In this document: positions 57,701-64,000 of the stretch, in pieces
Layout: every line of letters begins with the position of its first letter
Position numbering within the stretch: position 1 is the first letter of the stretch
Source: Odontesthes bonariensis
Lineage: Eukaryota > Chordata > Actinopteri > Atheriniformes > Atherinopsidae
Length of the DNA stretch: 64,000 bases
Direction: 5' to 3'
Assembly (NCBI RefSeq): GCF_027942865.1
Contig: NC_134524.1
Span: 30,232,536-30,296,535, forward strand
The notes under the pieces: generated by a model
Database searches by the model: none
What the model saw: the letters and a program-made list of their open reading frames with translations, nothing else
What the model was told of the DNA's origin: nothing
Made by a program: the position numbers and the translations under genes

Positions 57701-60337
57701 AACACCTATGATTAAAATAACTTTCAAAACCCACGTATTTGCTTAGATTTGCATCCAGAAATGTTACTCTTAAAATGGATGTTTTTCAGACAAGAATCTT
57801 AAGTTGGCTTTTATTCTCAAACACAGTGAGGAACAGGTTCATCAAAAGCCATATCATACCAAACAATATCAAACACACACTCATGTTATGTCATGAAAAG
57901 GGGCTTTGAGTGAAGGATTGAGCTTAGTGGGTACTACTCACTTGCATTGCTGTCTGCCAGAGTGTTGAGGTTGCCTGAGATGTCTCGCCTCCTAAACAGA
58001 CACACCACTTTTGCCTCCACATTCCCATTCGCTGTCTGTAAGAGGAGAGATGGTGGTTTAAAATCAGCATCATAATGAAGCACTGGTGTTAATCACTCTT
58101 TGATGTTCCCCATGAGGCATGTTTCTAATAATTAATAATGATTAATAATAATCTAATAATTCCATCCAGTGATTAAGCAAACCTGTGTAATATTGTGTTA
58201 TAGAAAACATGCATCAGACTTGTTTTAACTAACTAATGTTAGTGGGGTGAATATATTAGGCTGCATAGGATAACTGGCAGGTGGCAGGACAAAATATATT
58301 GCATACAGAGAAATAAAATGAATAGTAGTTAAGTAGAAACAAAAATTTGAGGAAGAGCATGCAAACAAAACCAGTTATCTTGTTCATAAAGAGGATAAAA
58401 AGGAGGTTGAATTCCTTTTTACATGTCTAGGAGAATTGGCAAGGTTTACCGTCCTGAGGGAGCAGAGGAGGATCATTCGTGTAATCAATCATGTGAACAA
58501 TGCATTCTGTATGTCATATCTGAAGTGCAATATGCAATATTCCATCTCTTCAAAAGTACCAATACTCTTTTGAAAAAGGAAAAAAAAAAAAAAACCTGTA
58601 GCAGGAATAAAATTTATTTGGCAAAATTTCCCCCAACTACTGAGATTTCCACCAGTTGTTTCTATGAGCAAGTTCTCAAAAATCCCCATTTATGCGAAGG
58701 ATTATGGTTGAAAACTTTTCTTTAAAATCAGAATGTGCGAACAAACACAGGTTGCCATAGGTGAGGATATTCTTTGTTTGCTAATGGGGCTTTTCCATTA
58801 CATTATACTGTACAATTTGGTACAGTAAGCATTTCTTTGGTTTTCCATTGCAGGTAGTACCAATAACTGACACTCTACAATACTGTTTATCCTTTTGTAA
58901 AACAGGATGGCAGTTAGAAGAAGAAACATTTACAATGGAGAACCTGAAAAAAAGCACTGTGCTTTCAGGGATGTGTATGTAATTAAAAGTTTTCATAGAC
59001 ATAAACTTTCAAATAGTTTAAGAGGAATGTGGACATGGGTTATTAATCGAACTATGCTCAGTAACATATTCAACTCTTTTAAGAATGCAAAAACAGATAA
59101 GGTCAATAGTTTGAATATATGCTATGTTGGCACAGTGAGTGCCTTCCAATTGGAAGATTGGGGGGTTTGATCACGAGCCCATCCACCTGCTGAGGTGTCT
59201 TTGGGTAACATGCTCACAGGTGAGTGACTGCAGAGGAAAAAGCAGTGCACACATAGAATGAATAATAAAAAAAATAAAAAGAGGCTCTGTAGGAGTGTTC
59301 ATGTGAATGGGAAATTTAGAAACGCACTGCAAAGTGAGGGTGTTATATAAATATATAAACCATTTATCATACATTATCGATGTACAAGTAATCATAGCCA
59401 TTGACTAGCAAAAAATGTATTTAACCTTTCGCATGTCTCCATTTGAAATAACATGTTTACATGAGTGTCTGGAAATGACAGGACTCAAGAGTTGTCTGTG
59501 GTGAATGGTTGTGTCAACAATGCTTATGCAATTACTCTTTTGTTCCACAATATTTAAGGTTTTAGTTCTCACACCTTTAAGACACAGCTGAAGTTGTTAA
59601 TTTTCTTAGAACAAACTCTCCTATGGATAAGCCAGAAGGAAAGCTATTATAGCCATCAACGATGCACCTGATGGAAATTGGCAAACATTTAATCATGCTG
59701 GTAATGCCATGATGTGAAACGTTATCTGAAATGTTGCTATATGGCAATCATGATATGAGCACCAAAGGTCAGATAGGTACTGGTTCCATTTCTTTTACAA
59801 TAATCATGGTCTCAGTGCTTCTCTCTTCATTCAACTTCAGTCTTTGACAACTGGCTTACTGTCTGTCTTGATATCCATTTCTTGTGCTCAGCTGTCTTTA
59901 GCATTCTGGATGATATTGTCATCCTGGTACTCTGTAAAAGCGCTGCCATGTAAGAGTGTTATGTAAATGAGCTTAGTCCTTTGATTGGGAAACAGCCCAG
60001 TGTCATTTGCTGATGCTGTTATGCAAGTTGTTCCTGTACTAGTGCCATGTCATTACAGTAGCCATGATTTACAAATACTATATACTACATGTAAAGTTTT
60101 AACAGATCTGTGTTTGGCAGAATATTCGGTACCTGTGATATGAGCTAAGACAACACACACTGGTAATGTTTTACAGTTTTACAGAAAAGCAATAGTTACA
60201 GTATATATCTAACAATTATTTTAAAGGGAACATTATTCAAAGTTAAAAGTCAAGAAGAAGACAACCAACCTTGTTGAGTTCTTCTATTCTTCGGATCAGG
60301 TAAGGGTTGCTGGAGGAGTTCTCAAAGTAAACATAGT
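35307..60337 (-). CDS. mta2: Metastasis-associated protein MTA2, NuRD subunit (first exon missing)
   Basis: Coding exons, 5' to 3': 60270-60337, 57942-58035, 45872-45989, 45024-45087, 44787-44904, 44513-44615, 43933-44032, 43265-43453, 40691-40765, 40539-40597, 40358-40458, 39910-40049, 39518-39746, 39227-39316, 38763-38881, 36852-36994, 35307-35460. All joins keep frame and give 654 residues; a first exon of about 9 codons should lie beyond 64000. In order: BAH domain ([20 protein letters not shown]), ELM2, SANT ([20 protein letters not shown]), a GATA-type zinc finger (CESC...CRLCASC) and the C-terminal RBBP4/7-binding motif ([20 protein letters not shown]). The end [10 protein letters not shown] matches MTA2 rather than MTA1 or MTA3. 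The product scaffolds HDAC1/2 and RBBP4/7 in the nuclear NuRD repressor complex. Intron 3 is unusually long (11.95 kb) and full of repeats. The 38763 donor (gtcagt) is the least certain boundary. Confidence 0.95.
37908..37963. repeat. Short tandem duplication in an mta2 intron
   Basis: A unit of about 25 bases (AGTAGGACAAACTGAAGACC plus flanking CTTTT) occurs twice in a row, nearly identical. It may be replication slippage. No function is suggested. Confidence 0.8.
41025..43020 (-). mobile_element. Tc1/mariner-like element with broken transposase
   Basis: Ends CAGTAAC (41025) and GTTACTG (to 43020), each next to TA, mark a Tc1-type insertion in the mta2 intron between exons 9 and 10. Minus-strand blocks match Tc1 transposase in order: [17 protein letters not shown] (42600-42650), [12 protein letters not shown] (42445-42490; consensus VKHGGGSVMLWGCF), then, across a later insertion, [12 protein letters not shown] and [12 protein letters not shown] (41300-41340; consensus DNDPKHTSK). 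Stops and frameshifts are frequent. Ends are inferred from only seven matching bases. Confidence 0.75.
41470..42440. mobile_element. hAT element with BED-finger remnant, inserted in the Tc1 transposase
   Basis: CAGGGCTATTCAA (from 41470) and TTGAATAGCCCTG (to 42440) are perfect terminal inverted repeats. The flanks CCCCAAAG and TCCTAAAG are an 8-bp duplication with two changes. On the plus strand, 41746-41930 reads [20 protein letters not shown] and, in another frame, [20 protein letters not shown]. This is the N-terminal BED-type finger region of the hAT transposases related to ZBED5/GTF2IRD2-like proteins. The rest of the transposase is deleted. Confidence 0.85.
45990..49656. other. mta2 intron 3, right-hand part without genes
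   Basis: The stretch holds an AG-repeat at 47034-47058 and low-complexity C/A-rich sequence near 47190-47250. Open frames here are low-complexity or random, and none carries recognisable domains. Confidence 0.4.
47034..47058. repeat. (AG)n microsatellite
   Basis: About 12 AG units in mta2 intron 3. Confidence 0.9.
49661..50803. mobile_element. Element with long (about 170-bp) terminal inverted repeats, TTAA-flanked
   Basis: The left end AGGAGAAGTT (49661) mirrors the right end AACTTCTCCT-like sequence (to 50803), and TTAA flanks both (49657-49660, 50804-50807). Arm homology runs through AGATCACTCGAGATC, GCGTATATCCATATAACGGG and CAGCCTCTAAATAAGGCATT to about 49840 and 50640. Between the arms, 49900-49977 encodes a short acidic peptide ([20 protein letters not shown] then PYRSE and a stop), which resembles the N-terminus of a transposon-encoded protein family I cannot name with certainty. 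A hAT-like element interrupts it at 50022. Confidence 0.8.
50022..50564. mobile_element. Non-autonomous hAT-like element nested in the long-TIR element
   Basis: Start CAGTGATACTCA and reverse-strand end TAGAGATACTCA are imperfect inverted repeats of the hAT type. Flanks CACTAGAC (50014-50021) and CACTAGAT (50565-50572) are an 8-bp target duplication with one change. GAGCCACATT near the left and GTGGCTCGCGAGCC near the right are further inverted similarity. CTGGTTTATGCCC and TTTTTAATTAAAAACC occur twice inside. No transposase frame remains. Confidence 0.8.
50808..54740. other. mta2 intron 3, central part
   Basis: No coding block bounded by splice signals was found. A 185-codon minus-strand open frame at 51469-52026 has no recognised domain and repeat-like composition. 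Several AT-rich stretches are present. Confidence 0.4.
54741..54768. repeat. Poly(A) run
   Basis: About 28 consecutive A residues preceded by an AAAGAAAAGA stretch; low-complexity sequence in mta2 intron 3. Confidence 0.9.
55308..57081. mobile_element. hAT element (TAGGGRTGG termini) carrying a nested insertion
   Basis: Left end TAGGGGTGGCCATTCAATTA and, on the other strand, right end TAGGGATGGGCATGCTTAAT are inverted repeats of a hAT type; GATCAATTTTCGATTAAT-like words recur inside both ends. Flanks GTATATAC (55300-55307) and GTATACAC (57082-57089) are an 8-bp target duplication with one change. Without the nested element about 720 bases remain and no transposase is readable. Confidence 0.85.
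55604..56652. mobile_element. Tol2-like non-autonomous hAT element, nested
   Basis: Termini CAGTGTTGTATAAAGTACT and ...GTTACTATACAACACTG are inverted repeats. Repeated subterminal AAGTAAAAGT, TACTTAAGTA and related words are typical of the Tol2 group. Flanks CAATTGAC (55596-55603) and CAAATGAC (56653-56660) are an 8-bp duplication with one change. A segment of about 30 bases containing CTTATCTGGCATCTGAAGAG is present twice inside (about 56097 and 56297). No transposase exon is recognisable. Confidence 0.85.
57090..60269. other. mta2 introns 2-3, left part, with unique-looking DNA
   Basis: Apart from mta2 exon 57942-58035 and the SINE at 59120-59375, I see no genes or clear repeats. Confidence 0.4.
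59120..59375 (+). mobile_element. tRNA-derived SINE, plus strand, diverged
   Basis: The head TTGGCACAGTGAGTGCCTTC, then CCAATTGGAAG and a B-box-like GGGTTTGATCACG, followed by GTGTCTTTGGGTAACATGCT, follow the tRNA-derived SINE consensus of teleosts. The tail GTTATATAAATATATAAACC ends near 59375. It lies in mta2 intron 2 on the strand opposite to the gene. Confidence 0.6.
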
Positions 60338-63300
60338 CTGGAACAAACAAAGAAAAAAGCATGTAAGCAGCAGAACATTTTTCAAAACTCTGGCCTTAGC
60401 TCTGAAAAAGCTCAAAGAAATTCTCATTTTAATTCAAACTAGTCAGACCCAAAGGTCTATCAAAACAACAAAACTGTGTGAAACCGAATAGTGTAAAAAC
60501 AGCCTCCTAAATCCAGAGGATTTTAAGAAAAATTGTCCACAAAAACCTTTATGGGTTTCAACCTCTGGAGAAAATAAACAAGCTTTGATTGTAACTTATG
60601 GAATGAGCCTTTAGGTTTATCATTACAATTATTTCAATAATTCAGATTATTCTTTGTCCCAAAAGGGAAATTTGTGTGCAGCAGTGCTGCTGCAGTTAAA
60701 AAATACACTAGAAAGAGGTATAAAACAGAATATCTATACAATAAACTAGTAAATAAATAAGAGGTCACTAAAATTGGACATGGGCAAAAGGAATTTTTGC
60801 ATATCTGTTTAAGAGCACTTGGAGTTTGGAAGCTTAAGGCAGATGGTAACAGCATGTATTTAGTATACAGATGGCGACAGGGCTCATGTACATGGCTTTG
60901 TTCAACATCTGTTTGTTAAAAATGTCTGTTAGAATACTTTACGTGCCTAGAATATGATCAGCCTTTAAAGGTAAAAGTATGCAAACATCACGTCATCTGA
61001 ATGCATCAATTCATTATTAATCTGATGACTATTAGTGCCTTGGGATCCATCTTCAACCAGGTGCTTGTACATGTACATGACCATGTGGAGCAAAAGTAAA
61101 TTAAACTCTCTCAGCAACTTCACTTTACTTGACCCAGGAAACTGCCTGTTCATTTACCACCTCCACAGAACACTCATCAACCACAGTGGAGGAAGCACTG
61201 AAATTACAAGCATACTAGAGGGTTTGAAATAAGTACCCACTGGGTATTTTAGACCCCATGGTCATGGGTAAACAGAAGGAGGGGTGTCTTTCTCGCTCCA
61301 ATGCATTAATGCAATTATTATAATATGGATGTGCTTAAGGGTGGCTAATTTGGCTAAGTAGATTAGGTGATGGATTTTAACACAATCTGTTCAGTGAGTC
61401 AGAATAAACAAGAAACAGCACAACAGCTGATAATGACATCAATGAGAGTGAGAGAAAAAAAATGAAGACATTCTATCCCTGCTTATGTATGAAAATATTA
61501 ATTCAGTCGCAAACTACATTGTTAAGTACTCCCTAGCCCCAGAGGTTTTACCAGGGAGAAAATGGCTAAAGAGGTTCCTCAAATTGGTTGTACAACCATG
61601 GTTTTTCCTTCCTGTGATGCAACATGTGCATTGCTCCAGGCTTGAAAGGTGAAAGCACACACATTTTCCTTCATGTAGGATTAATCACTCACTGCTGATC
61701 TTTGCTGTCCTCCATGGCCAAACCTGTCAAGTGATTTCACCCAAAGATCTAAACATTTCACCCACAATTAAAAAAAGTTACATCAATCTGGAGTACATGG
61801 CAGCTGCCTGCTATAATGAACTAGATTATTAAATTCCTTGCAAATTCAATTTTTTGTAATTTTTCTTTTGCAGAATTCGAACCCCAGTCACCCACATGAA
61901 AGTCCCCACTGTCTTTGTGGGGATAGACAGCATACAGTTGTGTATACATATGTTCTGATGTAATGATAATAAATATAGTCGCAAAATATCAGCTACTGGC
62001 AGCATAAAGTAAGAGATATCAGCCCTTGTACAAAGTTATTTATCCTTCAGCATAATACTTAAAACATACAGAGCCTCTTTGTAGCTTTTGATGCTGTTCC
62101 TATGAGCTAGATCCATCTGGTCCATCCACAAGCAGGGATAGCCTGCCTCTGGAGGATATCTCTGGGTTTTTATTACATCACCGGAAATTGAAATGGTAAG
62201 AGAAGGACTCAGAAAAGGAGGGGATTTCTTGCTCTATTTAACACACTGATGTAAAGTCTGAATAGGGAAGCATCACTTCAATGTTCATAGTGAAGGAACA
62301 TAGGATCACAAATTGCATAACACTGGATGACACACCAAAAGAGAATGTGCCTTCCTTTACATGAGCCCAATTTTGGCTCCTAAAGGGATGCTGAAAGTTT
62401 TCCCCATTCATATTTAAGACAGACATCACTTCTTACGTTGCAGGACAAATTAAGTACAGCTTCTTTTCTACCAGCAGGCCAGCTGAAGGACAAGTGATCC
62501 AGGAAACACACATGGGATATCAGAGGTTTCACACTACACAAGATAAGATGAACTGCAAACCTGAGTTCAATTGATCGAATATTCTCAATGTTGTAAAAAA
62601 AGAAAAGAAAAAAGAAAGGGAAGAGCTACATCTATATTGTAGAGGTATGCAAATACGATAAGACAGAAGTTAGCTCAAAGGCGAAATAAGCTTCAAATAC
62701 AGTTGCTGTTAACTACGTGTATGCCTGTTTATCATGGCTGCCTTGCGTATCCTCCGATCGTTTCGTGTGTCAGTTGTGCACGTCCTCAGAAATAACATTA
62801 TGCATATGCAAGCTGCAAAATGTAAGTGATAGGTAGGGGCTGTGCAAGCTAGCTTGTGATGTTTCAATGTTTTGTATTTATCAGAGTGCTTCTGCTTATA
62901 TCTTGTGAATCTGGTTGCAGCTTCTGGTCTGAGTAATCAGGTGTGCCCCCTTGTAGGATCCTATGGGTGTGAGCAGTTACGCTGAGAAAGGAAACAGCTG
63001 CTTACGTGAACGTGAGGTAAAACAGCAACTGGATTTTAAGCCACAGTGTCTGTGGATGCAACTGTTTGATGTGGACATCTGCAGCTGGGGTGGTGCAGAA
63101 GTGACAGAAGTCTAACAACATTGCCGATAATGCACATATTTGTGGATGGGTTTTCCTTACGTTGTTGTGAGGCATTACACAATCGAGCAACTTCACCTTA
63201 TTACTGTAGTCTACCTAATATCAATTCCAAAGGCCTTTCAGTGTCATAACTTTTGCCAACAGCTACATATCGGCCAGAATTGGCAACCCACTGCAATTGT

Positions 63301-64000
63301 AGTGTGAAATTTTGCCACAGATATGATCCAGCGAACTGGCCTTTTTGCAAAAAGTACAACTTAGCCTGAGAGATACAACAGTTTTGTACAGCCTCTTGTC
63401 ACATCCTATGCATTGTTTCCACTGTGTGATTGTGGTGTGACTCCTGAAATGTTGAAGCGATGTTCCGGAGATTTGGCATGTGTGAACTTAAATGACTAAC
63501 AATGACTATTAGGTGACTAACTATGACAATGACTAACTAACAGACTTTTTGCAGAGATTTTTTTTAACCAGTCCCCTAGTGAAATCTCTGGAAGATCAAT
63601 GAGTGAGACGATGTAAAAACATAGGAGCAAATATTACAGCAGCGCATTCATTGCTTCTATGCAAGTAGGTGAGTCTGCATGCTAGTTAAGTGTTGCTGCT
63701 TCATTTTCTCTCTGCTGACCTGTATGTTGCTTTCCACTCTCTTCACTATTATTGGTACATTCAGATACATACGGTACCAATATCAACTCAAGAAGGAGCC
63801 TTATCTGCTATTCTCAATGTGTTATAATGAAAACAATCATTCCGCATCATGTCCTGCTTCCAGTATACCCTTGACAGATGTCCATGTACAGTTTTTCTGA
63901 TGCTTTCAACGCCTTATACTATAAAGTTAGAATGAGCAACAATTCTATTTTATTGTCTGGCCACACAAACGGATCACATTTGTCTAATGGTTTAGCCATT
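60338..64000. other. mta2 intron 1 (part)
   Basis: The split codon at 60337 requires an upstream exon encoding about MAANMYRVG. I checked the minus strand for an ATG-TAC context with a following donor and found none, so that exon is expected past the right edge. Short open frames here look random. Confidence 0.5.

Noticed and set aside
58423..58725. A 100-codon plus-strand open frame in mta2 intron 2
   Set aside because: It includes a poly-lysine stretch from an A-run and has no splice or domain support.
60338..64000. Possible mta2 exon 1 at several ATG-TAC sites on the minus strand (for example near 60890, 61075 and 61795)
   Set aside because: None continues as the conserved Met-Tyr-Arg-Val-Gly with a donor in the right phase.
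1..64000. CRISPR arrays, operons, rRNA or functional tRNA genes
   Set aside because: None seen. The direct repeats are transposon termini or microsatellites, and tRNA-like sequence occurs only as SINE heads.

Overview
This window is from a vertebrate nuclear genome, almost certainly a teleost fish. It has widely spaced exons with GT-AG introns, protein sequences close to vertebrate orthologues, and typical teleost repeats: Tol2-like and BED-finger hAT elements, Tc1-like transposase, Harbinger-type MITEs, non-LTR retrotransposon tails and tRNA-derived SINEs. There is no prokaryotic, CRISPR or phage content.

Four protein-coding genes are supported, all on the minus strand. From left to right: the first coding exon of an EHBP1-family gene, probably ehbp1l1 (3.8 kb, rest off the left edge); a complete 11-exon taf6l (13.1-18.8 kb, 639 aa); a complete two-exon cth1, a four-finger CCCH protein of the TTP/ZFP36 group (28.9-30.7 kb, 313 aa); and mta2 (35.3-60.3 kb, 17 coding exons, first exon off the right edge). 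All exon joins listed keep frame. TAF6L, MTA2 and EHBP1L1 all lie on human 11q12-q13, which supports the orthology and suggests a conserved block. taf6l (SAGA/PCAF co-activator) and mta2 (NuRD co-repressor) are both chromatin-complex subunits; cth1 acts on mRNA. Nothing suggests they form one pathway.

Most of the rest is mobile DNA. 0-3 kb: hAT and LINE remnants. 6-11.6 kb: two minus-strand SINEs, a MITE with perfect 61-bp terminal inverted repeats, and two opposed LINE fragments. taf6l intron 8: a truncated LINE tail next to two perfect palindromes. 19.8-27.3 kb: a dense repeat island with a 2-kb inverted-repeat element, a degenerate LINE, two MITEs sharing one TTAA, and a broken multi-exon Myb/SANT-like gene of the type carried by PIF/Harbinger elements. 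cth1 intron 1 holds a long inverted repeat. mta2 introns hold three nested insertions: a hAT element inside a Tc1 transposase, a hAT element inside a long-TIR element, and a Tol2-like element inside another hAT element, each with recognisable 8-bp target duplications.

I found no convincing undescribed biological system. The points most worth checking are the nested transposons, the broken Myb-like gene, the palindromes and the cth1 intronic hairpin. All assignments come from reading the sequence and remembered family features; no search was run.
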